A stretch of DNA of 5,794 nt from CAYWNK01 sp047639615 (GTDB lineage: Bacteria > Planctomycetota > UBA1135 > GCA-002686595). This document shows positions 1-5,794 of this stretch, one piece after another. Below the pieces are notes generated by a model. The model did not search any database. It was given only the letters and a program-made list of their open reading frames with translations, and had not been told where the DNA came from. The position numbers were made by a program, and so were the translations under genes. The stretch is taken from contig JBLIOL010000334.1 of NCBI GenBank assembly GCA_047639615.1, positions 1 to 5,794 on the forward strand, in the 5' to 3' direction. Numbering within the stretch: the stretch's first letter is position 1; each line of letters starts with the position of its first letter.

Positions 1-1050
1 GCCTACGCAGGCTCCATCAGTATTGGCAGTGAACTGCCGACCCCGGCCGCGCATAGCGTGGCTACTGTGGACGCCTTCTCTGAGCTTGTGACGAGCTTCC
101 AAACAGCCAAGACTGCCTGGAAGAAACAGATCAAGGACACCAAGGATGTGCAGGAGCGTTCCGCTCTACGCAAGCAGCATCCCGCCAAGGCCTTCTGGCC
201 GCGCTTCGAAAGCATGGCTCAGTCCGGCGAAGGCCAAGCTCTGCTTTGGATGGTTGGCAACGCCAAGGATCAAGGCACGGCGCGCAAGGAATTGCCCGCG
301 GTGAAGCAACGCCTGTACGGTTCTCTGATCAAATCTCACGTCAGCGACAGCTGGTTCGGCGACGTGGTCGCGAGCATCGGCAACGAGAAGCGTGGCTTGG
401 ACGGCGAAGTGCGCGACGTCTTCTTGGCATCCATTCTGGATGCGGACGGAGCTACCGATGACACCCGCGCTCAGGCTGGCTACACCCTAGGCAACCTCCT
501 GGCTAGCTCCAAGGACGAGGCAACCATCGCCCGCGGCAAGCAGCTGCTGGCCATGATCGCTGAGGACTACGCCGGTACGAAGTGGGCTATCAAGGCCTTC
601 GCTTCCTCGATCACCAAGGCTGACCTCGAAGCAGGCAAGATGGCTCCCGACTTCGTCGGCGCGACCATCGACGGCCACGAGTTCAAGCTCTCCGATTACC
701 GTGGCAAAGTCGTGCTTGTCGACTTCTACGGATTCTGGTGAGGCCCTTGCCGGAGTGCGATGCCGCACCTCCAGGAGCTCGTTGAGCTCTACCAAGACAA
801 GCCTTTCGCCGTTATCGGAGTCAACACGGGTGATGCTCCCGACGCCTATCGTAAGGGCCTCAAGGACTTCGACGTGACATGGATCAGCGCCTACCAGGGA
901 GAAGCCTCCCCGATCGCTGACATGTACAAGGTCTCGGGTTACCCGACCTACTTCCTGATCGATGCCGAAGGCAAGATCATCGACAGTGGTCACAGCAGCA
1001 AGGCCTTCGACGCTCCCATCAAGCGTCTGGTCGGCGCTCTGATGAACTAG
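1..1050 (+). CDS. TlpA/ResA-like thioredoxin-fold selenoprotein with WUGPC active site, 5' partial
   Basis: The frame is open from base 1, so the start lies upstream of the window; 349 residues are visible if TGA 739-741 (codon 247) is read as selenocysteine. Residues about 15-210 form an Ala/Lys-rich, probably helical domain I do not recognise. A TlpA/AhpC-TSA thioredoxin domain follows: MAPDF entry motif at codon 214, strand KVVLVDFYGFW, then Sec247-Gly-Pro-Cys250, and the cis-Pro loop GYPTYF with Pro315. With Sec the active site reads WUGPC, the thioredoxin WCGPC with its nucleophilic Cys replaced. Family members reduce or exchange disulfides, usually in the periplasm or anchored to a membrane. 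The first residues (AYAGS) resemble the end of a signal peptide, but the signal itself is outside the window. A stop-to-stop reading would split the fold in the middle of its catalytic motif. Alternatives are a Cys-to-TGA error or a recent nonsense mutation. Redox partner and substrate are unknown. Confidence 0.86.
745..775 (+). promoter_or_regulatory. Candidate bacterial SECIS hairpin for the UGA at 739-741
   Basis: A hairpin starts 10 nt after the UGA. Bases 752-755 (GGAG) pair with 769-772 (CUCC), and 756-759 (UGCG) pair with 764-767 (CGCA). A single C is bulged at 768 or 769, and the loop is AUGC at 760-763. A short outer helix, 745-747 with 773-775, closes below an internal loop. Bacterial SECIS elements lie inside the coding region directly after the UGA, have their apical loop roughly 16-37 nt away, and recruit SelB. 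Here the loop begins 17-18 nt after the UGA, and spacing plus a one-base bulge resemble E. coli fdhF. One point is imperfect: the usual G in the first two loop positions is present only if the G759-C764 closing pair opens, giving loop GAUGCC. Confidence 0.6.
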
Positions 1051-1065
1051 CGCTACTAGCTAACG

Positions 1066-1106
1066 AAACGGCCCCCCGTCACGCGCGTGACGAGGGGCCG
1101 TTTTTT
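1066..1106 (+). terminator. Intrinsic terminator of the selenoprotein gene, probably bidirectional
   Basis: It begins 15 bases after the TAG at 1048-1050. Arm 1069-1082 pairs with 1087-1100 with one C-A mismatch (1076/1093), around a GCGC loop at 1083-1086. Six T residues follow at 1101-1106 and can pair back to the preceding AAA. On the opposite strand the same hairpin lies 22 bases after the stop of the convergent lipoprotein gene and is followed by the weaker run TTTCGTT, so it may end both transcripts, more efficiently on the plus strand. Confidence 0.88.
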
Positions 1107-1122
1107 CGTATCCCGAAGGAAG

Positions 1123-3480
1123 CTACTGGTAGCGAACCAAGCTGCCCAGGCTCCACGGAGTAGTGTCCGTGCTGAGCGTGCTCGTTGCCGTCAGCTCGCC
1201 ATCCGTGTCCACGGCGAACAGGGAGAGGTTGTCCGCTCCGCTGTTGGCCACAAAGAGCAGGGTGCCGTTCGGGTCTAGCAGCAGGGCGCGCGGTGTGGTG
1301 CCTGCTTCCAGCTGAGTCCTGGGGGAGAGGCTGCCGTTGCTCTCGTCTAGGTCGAAGAGCTGCACCGCTCCGTTGCCCAAGGCCAGAGTGTTGGCCGAGT
1401 AGGCCCACTTGCCGCTCGGGTGCACGGCTAGGGCGTTGGGCCCGTCACCGGTGGCGGTGTTCGAGCCTAGGGCGCTGGGCACTCCGTCCTGCGGATTGAG
1501 GGTGAAGACCTGCACGGCGGAGCTGTCGGTCAGGGGTAGGAGAATCGTATGGCCATCGGCCAGGATGGTGGGGTGGCCGGGGTTGCCGCCCGCGGCGATG
1601 GCATGGTTCGGACCGCTGAACTGGCCGTCCTCAATGCCGACCACGATCAGCTGCTTGTTGTTGGTCTCGGAGATCACCAGGAAGCGGCCATTGTCGGAGA
1701 GCGCAAGGTGCTCGGGGCTGCCGTCAACGAGGCGCGTGTCCACGGGTATCAGGTTCAGGTTGGCGCTGTCCACGGCATAGGTCGCTACCTCTGAGGACCC
1801 GGCGCGCGCAACGATCAGAAGATTGCCACTGAGGTCGAAGGCCAGACCGGAAGGCGCGGGGCCAGCGCTGTTGAAGCTGGCCGTGGTCTGGGGGTTGCCG
1901 CTGGCATCGAGCTCGATGAGGGTGATCGAGTTGCTGCCGCGGTTGGCTACTGCCAGTAGCTCGCCGCCCGGACGTAGGGCCAGGGCCACGGGATCCGTGC
2001 CGGTGGGCACGGCCATGCCGCGCTCGAGGTAGGCGCCTTGGACGCCGTCCGGGCCGTAGATGGTGACGCTTTCCGAAGTGCGGTTGAGGGCGTAGAGCGC
2101 CGCGACTTCACGGGCGAGCGGGCCGTCGCCTCCAAGGGAGACCACATCCACGGAGCCAGTGCGGCCGGCGAACTGGCCGCCGGGGCTGAGGCTGCCGTTG
2201 GCCGGGTTCACCTCGAAGCTAGCGAGGGAGCCGCTTTGGTCCAGGACCCAGAGCAGGAGGCCGGACTCATCGAAACTGGGGCGTGCATCCGTGCCGACGG
2301 CGTGGCCTTCGCCGGGCTGCCCGAGCACGCCACTCTGCACATTCCGCGGAAGTACGCGCACGAGGCCTTCGGTGGGGTCCGAGACTATTAGGGCCAAGCC
2401 CTCGGGGTGCATGGACAGGCTCACGGGATCGCTGCCGACCACCTGGTTGTTGACCACCGTCAGCGCGCCGCTGACCGGATCGATGGCGAGGCCGAGAACG
2501 AAGTTGAAAGACTCGGTGGTGAGGTAGAGGTTCTTTCCGTCAGGAGAAACGGTCAGGGCTTCCGGCACGGTACTTCCCAGGCTGAAGGGCAACTGGCTCA
2601 TGCTCACTGTGGCCGTGCTCGTATCCAGATCCAAGATGAGCACTTCCTGATTCACCTTGCTGATCACATAAATGAAGCGGCCCAAGGGATCCACCGACAG
2701 GCTGTCCGAGTCGGGGGCTGGCGTGAAGGAGCTCGTGGCCGGTGAGGGCAAGCCCGTAGTGGAATCGAGCATGTAGCTGGTGACGGCGCCCGAGCTGGCC
2801 GAGGCCACGATCATGGTCTGTCCGTCAGCGGTCATGCCCATCTGGTTGGGACCCAGCAGGACCGGCACTTCAGCGAGGATTTGGAACTCTCCGGAGGCGT
2901 CCAAGCCCAGGGCAACCAGGGCAGGTGCGCCCAAGCTGCCGCTGCTCGCCAGGGCGTAGAAGACCGGCGCGAAGGGCGAGCTCAAAACCTGCTCGATCCC
3001 GTCCAAGGTGGTTTCGCCCTGGCGCTGGGGAGTCAGCCGTCCGCTGGTGGCGTCCACGGCGTAGGCCATGAGCGAACCATCGGCGTTGGCCAGCATGCCT
3101 TGGCGTGCCGGTCGAGACACGCCGACCTGGACCAGGGTCGACACGGAGACTCCGTGTCCGCGGGCCGTGATGGTGTAGGCACTGCGCTCGCTGGCAACGC
3201 TGGGGGTGCCTTGGATGGTTCCGCTCGACGTGTTCAAGCTCAACCCGGCCGGCAGGCTGGGCGTCACCGACCATTCCTCCGCGTCGCCCGAAACGTTGGG
3301 TCGGGCGTTGCTCACCTGCTCAACCGGAACTCCCAGGAGCAAGGTGTACGCAGAGTTCGGGAAGCTCGCTGCGGTGGGGCCGAGGGTGCCGGAAGAGCCA
3401 CCACTGGAGCCGCTGCAGGCGACCGCGCTCAGAGTTATTAGGAGCAGGCCCGGGATTTGGGACAGACGGATAGATGCCAT
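1123..3480 (-). CDS. Predicted lipoprotein with putative-Ig domain and ~14 beta-propeller (lactonase/YVTN-type) blades
   Basis: The gene encodes 785 residues from ATG at 3480. A GTG at 3489 would add three residues; I prefer the ATG because it directly begins the signal peptide (R5, hydrophobic GLLLITLSAVA, lipobox-like AVAC, Cys22), followed by a flexible Ser/Gly linker typical of exported lipoproteins. Residues about 39-122 match the putative-Ig (He_PIG) pattern, with GVPV, LPAGLSLNTSSGTIQGTPS and YTITA. From about residue 129 a motif of the form 'hydrophobic strand - VANSGADN - hydrophobic strand - VDxxxGxL' recurs fourteen times to about residue 765, mean spacing about 47 residues, which fits two seven-bladed propellers. 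The style resembles 6-phosphogluconolactonase/YVTN families, but such repeats usually signal a binding or scaffold role and I see no basis for an enzymatic call. No Shine-Dalgarno is visible. It is convergent with the selenoprotein gene and 321 bp downstream of the gamma-glutamyltransferase gene in the same direction. Confidence 0.9.
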   Translation of the reverse strand: MASIRLSQIPGLLLITLSAVACSGSSGGSSGTLGPTAASFPNSAYTLLLGVPVEQVSNARPNVSGDAEEWSVTPSLPAGLSLNTSSGTIQGTPSVASERSAYTITARGHGVSVSTLVQVGVSRPARQGMLANADGSLMAYAVDATSGRLTPQRQGETTLDGIEQVLSSPFAPVFYALASSGSLGAPALVALGLDASGEFQILAEVPVLLGPNQMGMTADGQTMIVASASSGAVTSYMLDSTTGLPSPATSSFTPAPDSDSLSVDPLGRFIYVISKVNQEVLILDLDTSTATVSMSQLPFSLGSTVPEALTVSPDGKNLYLTTESFNFVLGLAIDPVSGALTVVNNQVVGSDPVSLSMHPEGLALIVSDPTEGLVRVLPRNVQSGVLGQPGEGHAVGTDARPSFDESGLLLWVLDQSGSLASFEVNPANGSLSPGGQFAGRTGSVDVVSLGGDGPLAREVAALYALNRTSESVTIYGPDGVQGAYLERGMAVPTGTDPVALALRPGGELLAVANRGSNSITLIELDASGNPQTTASFNSAGPAPSGLAFDLSGNLLIVARAGSSEVATYAVDSANLNLIPVDTRLVDGSPEHLALSDNGRFLVISETNNKQLIVVGIEDGQFSGPNHAIAAGGNPGHPTILADGHTILLPLTDSSAVQVFTLNPQDGVPSALGSNTATGDGPNALAVHPSGKWAYSANTLALGNGAVQLFDLDESNGSLSPRTQLEAGTTPRALLLDPNGTLLFVANSGADNLSLFAVDTDGELTATSTLSTDTTPWSLGSLVRYQ

Positions 3481-3668
3481 CAGATGCACAGGATGAAAGT
3501 CAGGAAGAGCGGGCGAGCGGCTCTGGGAGGAGGCAGGGGCTCAAGCTAACCACCATAGAACAAATCCGTCTTGCGGGCCCGGAAGGGGGCTCCAACGGAA
3601 ACTCTCATAGCCTTGGAATAGCGCTGGGAGGCCCCAGACTGATTACGGACGGCATCGTTGGCAAATCC

Positions 3669-3707
3669 CGTGGGGGACTTAGCTGCTGCCACACATTGCG
3701 TGGGGGA
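3669..3707. repeat. Two direct copies of CGTGGGGGA, 30 bp apart
   Basis: Copies lie at 3669-3677 and 3699-3707. The 30-bp period is about three helical turns, which would put two protein-binding sites on the same face of DNA. They sit about 190-230 bp upstream of the lipoprotein start. A role as an operator is only a possibility, because a G-rich 9-mer can recur by chance in this composition. Confidence 0.3.
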
Positions 3708-3747
3708 GTGTCGCAGTGGTGAATTGCGCTGGCTAATTGGTATTTGC

Positions 3748-3778
3748 CGCGACCCCGTCAGTGTTTGACGGGATCGCG
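3748..3778 (-). terminator. Hairpin after the gamma-glutamyltransferase gene, possible weak terminator
   Basis: Bases 3748-3760 pair with 3766-3778 around a GTGTT loop (3761-3765), with a single C-A mismatch at 3753/3773, giving twelve base pairs including CCCGTCA/TGACGGG. On the minus strand it begins 23 bases after the stop at 3802-3804. No T-run follows on that strand (GCAAATACC), so it is not a textbook intrinsic terminator; it could assist termination or protect the 3' end of the transcript. Confidence 0.5.
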
Positions 3779-3801
3779 CATCTTCGTCATTTCAGGTCGA
3801 T

Positions 3802-5499
3802 CTAGTACCCGGCTGCCTGGCCGTCTTTACGCGACTCGGAAGCGCCCGCGTAGACAGCTCTTGCCGCGTCCCAAGCGATGGCTTGGTAGCCGCCGAAGGG
3901 AGAGATCTTGCGCATAACCCGATGGCCGCGCTCGACCAATTCGCGCACGGATTCCGAAGCAAAGCCGGTCTCCAAGTACAGCTCGCCGCCATCGGTCATG
4001 CGCGCGCCGGTGGGCTGTGAGGATCCCGAATGGACCAGGCGCGGAGCGTCGCCGGCCTCCTGCAGGTTCATGTCGAAGTCGATCAGGTTGCACATGATCT
4101 GCACGTGGGCCTGGGGCTGGGTCGCACCGCCCATGACCCCGAAGGCGAGCCAGGGCTTGCCATCCTTAGTTGCGAAGGCCGGGATGATCGTGTGGAAGGG
4201 GCGCTTCTTCGGCGCGTAGCTGTTGGGGCGGCCCGGGGTCAAATCGAACAACTCGCCGCGGTTCTGCAGGATGAAGCCCAGACCGCCGGGGGTCATGCCG
4301 GAACCCATGCCGCGGTAGTTGGACTGAATCAGGGAGACCATGTTCCCGTGCTTGTCGGCGGTGCACAGGTAGATTGTGTCCCCGCGTTCGATTTGCTCGG
4401 GGTCGGGCAGGTCCACATCGGCAGCGTGCAAGGGATCGATGCGCGCGCGCAACTGCTTGGCGTAGTCCTTGGACAGCAAGCGCTCCAAGGGCAGGTCGGT
4501 GAAGGCCGGGTCCGAAAACCAGCGCGCGCGGTCGGCGAAGGCCAGCTTCTTGGCCTCGGTGAGCACGTGCAGATGGTCGGCGCTGCCAAAGCCCATGGCG
4601 CGCAGGTCAAAGCCTTCGAGGATATTGAGCATCTGCAGGGCGCTGATGCCTTGGCCGTTCGGGGGCAGTTCCCAGAGTTCGGCACCGCGATAGCTGGTGC
4701 TCACGGGATCGACCCATTCGCCATGGTGCGCGGCCAAATCGGCGGCGCTTAGGAAACCACCTTGCTGCTGCATGTAGTCAGCGATGCGCGCAGCGATCTC
4801 GCCCTTGTAGAACACATCGCGTCCGCCCTCGGCCAGCATCTCCAGAGTCTTCGCCAGCCGCGGGTTGGCGAAGATATCGCCCTCCACCGGCGAGCGACCC
4901 TCGGGCAGGAAGGTCTCGGCGAAGCCGTCGTACTCGCTCAGCACCTCGGCGTTCTTGGCCCACCAGTAGGCGATGGTCTGGGGCACGGGCGCACCCTTGC
5001 GTGCATAGTGGATCGCCGGTGCGAGCACGTCCTGCATGGGGCTCTTGCCGAAGCGCTCGTGCAGGGCGAACCAACCGTCCACGCAACCGGGTACGGACAC
5101 GGGTAGGGGGCCGCGCTTCGGAACCTTGCTGAGCCCCAACTCGGCGAAGTGCTCGGCGGTTAACGTCGCCGGCGAGCGCCCGCTGCCGTTGTAGCCGTAG
5201 AGCTGCTGCGTCTTGGCGTCCCAGAGGATCGCGAAGAGATCGCCGCCCATGCCATTGCCCGTAGGCTCGGCAAAGCCGAGCAGCGCGTTGGCCGCGATGG
5301 CGGCATCGACGGCATTGCCGCCAGCCTGCAGAATCTGCAGGGCCGCTTGGGTGGCGAGGGGATGACTGGTGGCAGCCATGCCTTCCTGTGCGTAGACGAC
5401 AGAGCGCGTCGCAAAGTGCTTTCCGGCAAGTCGATCCATGGGGGCGGGGCTCACGGGGGCGCTGGAGCAGGCAGCAGTGAGGATGGCAGAGATCAGCAT
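3802..5499 (-). CDS. Gamma-glutamyltransferase-family Ntn hydrolase, predicted lipoprotein
   Basis: The product has 565 residues, close to the roughly 580 of E. coli Ggt. The family makes a proenzyme that cleaves itself before a Thr, which becomes the N-terminal nucleophile of the small subunit and attacks gamma-glutamyl bonds, for example in glutathione. Visible motifs: GGNAVDAAIAANALLGFAEP with GNGMGGDLFA (about 60-90); GSGRSP with Arg108 in the place that binds the substrate alpha-carboxylate; RGDT with Thr375 (codon at 4375-4377) as predicted cleavage site and nucleophile; ADKHGNMVSLIQSNYRGMGS just after it; and GVMGGATQPQAHVQ (about 454-467) at the oxyanion/Gly-Gly region. The GDTIYLCTADKHGN style is nearer the YwrD-like branch than classical TTH-type Ggt, so the physiological substrate is open. 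The N-terminus MLISAILTAAC looks like a very short lipoprotein signal (Cys11) without the usual basic residue. Upstream, the frame reaches a stop 11 codons away with no other start codon, so ATG 5499 stands. No Shine-Dalgarno is visible. Confidence 0.94.
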   Translation of the reverse strand: MLISAILTAACSSAPVSPAPMDRLAGKHFATRSVVYAQEGMAATSHPLATQAALQILQAGGNAVDAAIAANALLGFAEPTGNGMGGDLFAILWDAKTQQLYGYNGSGRSPATLTAEHFAELGLSKVPKRGPLPVSVPGCVDGWFALHERFGKSPMQDVLAPAIHYARKGAPVPQTIAYWWAKNAEVLSEYDGFAETFLPEGRSPVEGDIFANPRLAKTLEMLAEGGRDVFYKGEIAARIADYMQQQGGFLSAADLAAHHGEWVDPVSTSYRGAELWELPPNGQGISALQMLNILEGFDLRAMGFGSADHLHVLTEAKKLAFADRARWFSDPAFTDLPLERLLSKDYAKQLRARIDPLHAADVDLPDPEQIERGDTIYLCTADKHGNMVSLIQSNYRGMGSGMTPGGLGFILQNRGELFDLTPGRPNSYAPKKRPFHTIIPAFATKDGKPWLAFGVMGGATQPQAHVQIMCNLIDFDMNLQEAGDAPRLVHSGSSQPTGARMTDGGELYLETGFASESVRELVERGHRVMRKISPFGGYQAIAWDAARAVYAGASESRKDGQAAGY

Positions 5500-5540
5500 A
5501 GGGAGGGCGTGGGTAGAAGGCCGTGTGCCTTAGGATAGGC

Positions 5541-5703
5541 TCGGAGCGTGTCGCACATAGCCAACTTCGCGAGCCACGCGCCCTTTTCCGCGATGCTGCG
5601 TTGCACCAAACCCAAGGTAGCTACGGTTACGAGGGTCTTGGCGCGCCTTGCCTCGCGAAAAATGGCACATGCCTCGCAAACTCGGCTATGCGCGACACGC
5701 TCC
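5541..5703. repeat. Long imperfect palindrome, MITE-like or structured-RNA element
   Basis: The left end 5543-5562 (GGAGCGTGTCGCACATAGCC) is the inverse of 5684-5703 with one mismatch. Pairing continues inward without a gap to 5596/5650: 44 of 54 positions are Watson-Crick on the plus strand. An inner stem adds 5606-5613 with 5633-5641 around a roughly 19-nt loop that holds the self-complementary GTAGCTAC. TAGGC occurs just outside both ends (5536-5540 and 5704-5708), which could be a target-site duplication. No coding frame or transposase is present, so if mobile it is non-autonomous. It fills most of the gap between the divergent gamma-glutamyltransferase gene and the plus-strand gene starting at 5727. 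It could also act as a transcribed leader or terminator. Confidence 0.75.
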
Positions 5704-5726
5704 TAGGCAGAGCAGCTAATCCCATC

Positions 5727-5794
5727 ATGACCGGTACAAGTGAACGCATCGAGGTCGAGGCCGAGCCCTACGACCCTACAGACGACAAGGGGCC
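5727..5794 (+). CDS. Start of an unidentified gene, 3' partial
   Basis: From ATG 5727 the frame stays open for 22 codons to the window end (MTGTSERIEVEAEPYDPTDD and onward). The N-terminus is acidic and hydrophilic, with no signal peptide or membrane segment, so a cytoplasmic protein is likely. No Shine-Dalgarno is visible in the 23 bases between the palindrome and the ATG, which matches the other starts here. Twenty-two codons are too few to identify a family, and the start could be chance; the main support is the gap's divergent layout and the protein-like composition. Confidence 0.45.
   Translation, partial: MTGTSERIEVEAEPYDPTDDKG

Larger units (their letters stand above)
3481..3801. other. 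Intergenic gap between two co-directional minus-strand genes
   Basis: These 321 bp separate the gamma-glutamyltransferase stop from the lipoprotein start and should hold the lipoprotein's promoter. I see no convincing -35/-10 pair and no ribosome binding site on the minus strand. The visible structure is a hairpin at 3748-3778 next to the upstream gene and a 9-bp direct repeat at 3669-3707. I find no supported small gene or tRNA; the short plus-strand open frame here lacks any family resemblance or translation signal. The length suggests that the two minus-strand genes are separately transcribed. Confidence 0.5.

Noticed and set aside
739..741. Reading the TGA as a pseudogene or sequencing error
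   Set aside because: Downstream codons remain conserved and in frame, no other stop or frameshift is present, and the TGA falls exactly on the redox Cys with a hairpin following. An error cannot be fully excluded without reads.
775..789. GAGCTC-GTT-GAGCTC palindromic pair after the SECIS-like hairpin
   Set aside because: It encodes the ordinary helix residues ELVEL; the two identical palindromes are likely a codon-usage coincidence, and a three-base loop hairpin here is not needed to explain the UGA context.
487..993. 168-codon open frame on the minus strand
   Set aside because: It lies entirely antisense to the thioredoxin-domain gene, shows no family resemblance, and is explained by GC-rich codon bias of the real gene.
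760..1050. A separate small thioredoxin-like gene starting at ATG 760
   Set aside because: It would begin after the active-site Cys and lacks the first strand of the fold. It is in the same frame as the upstream part with no gap, has no ribosome binding site, and its ATG lies in the loop of the SECIS-like hairpin.
2038..2391. Plus-strand open frames across 1185-3441, including this one
   Set aside because: They are antisense to the propeller lipoprotein, have low-complexity Arg/Ala/Gly-rich translations, and have no domain or start signals.
3481..3489. GTG at 3489 as the lipoprotein start
   Set aside because: It adds only three residues before the signal peptide, and neither start has a Shine-Dalgarno; ATG 3480 gives the more typical lipoprotein N-terminus. 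The difference does not affect the function.
3474..3722. 82-codon plus-strand open frame in the intergenic gap
   Set aside because: There is no ribosome binding site and no recognisable domain, it overlaps the lipoprotein start, and its composition is Gly/Ser/Arg-rich as expected for non-coding GC-rich DNA.
4030..4752. 240-codon plus-strand open frame
   Set aside because: It is antisense to the gamma-glutamyltransferase gene, which has clear family motifs over the same bases.

Overview
This 5.8 kb window comes from a moderately GC-rich bacterium that secretes many proteins and very probably decodes UGA as selenocysteine. None of the three visible gene starts has a recognisable Shine-Dalgarno sequence. 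Helical-domain/TlpA-like redoxins, large beta-propeller lipoproteins with a putative-Ig domain, and weak Shine-Dalgarno usage would suit Planctomycetota or a deltaproteobacterial/myxococcal-type lineage. That placement is a guess from style; no rRNA or other phylogenetic marker is present.

Layout. (1) 1-1050, plus strand: the 3' part of an exported TlpA/ResA-type thioredoxin-fold protein. Its reading frame is interrupted once, by TGA at 739-741, exactly where thioredoxins carry the first cysteine of WCGPC. The frame continues without a shift through the rest of the thioredoxin fold to TAG at 1048-1050. The best reading is one selenoprotein with a WUGPC active site, not two truncated genes. 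A hairpin starting 10 nt after the TGA is a good candidate bacterial SECIS. (2) 1066-1106: a strong intrinsic terminator shared with the convergent gene. (3) 1123-3480, minus strand: a 785-residue predicted lipoprotein with one putative-Ig domain and about fourteen beta-propeller blades (YVTN/lactonase style). (4) 3481-3801: an intergenic gap with a short direct repeat and a hairpin after the next gene. (5) 3802-5499, minus strand: a complete gamma-glutamyltransferase-family Ntn hydrolase, predicted lipoprotein, with catalytic Thr375. (6) 5541-5703: a 161-bp imperfect palindrome that looks like a mobile fold-back/MITE-like repeat or a structured RNA. Its arm substitutions are skewed so that pairing survives as G-U only in the minus-strand transcript. 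(7) 5727 to the window end, plus strand: the first 22 codons of an unidentified gene.

How the genes relate. The three recognisable products all appear to act outside the cytoplasm: thiol/selenol redox chemistry, a surface or periplasmic propeller scaffold, and gamma-glutamyl (glutathione-type) hydrolysis. A link between a selenol redoxin and a glutathione-degrading enzyme is tempting. However, the redoxin is convergent to the other two, and the two minus-strand genes are 321 bp apart, so no operon ties them together. The highlight is the selenocysteine redoxin; the second is the fold-back element.
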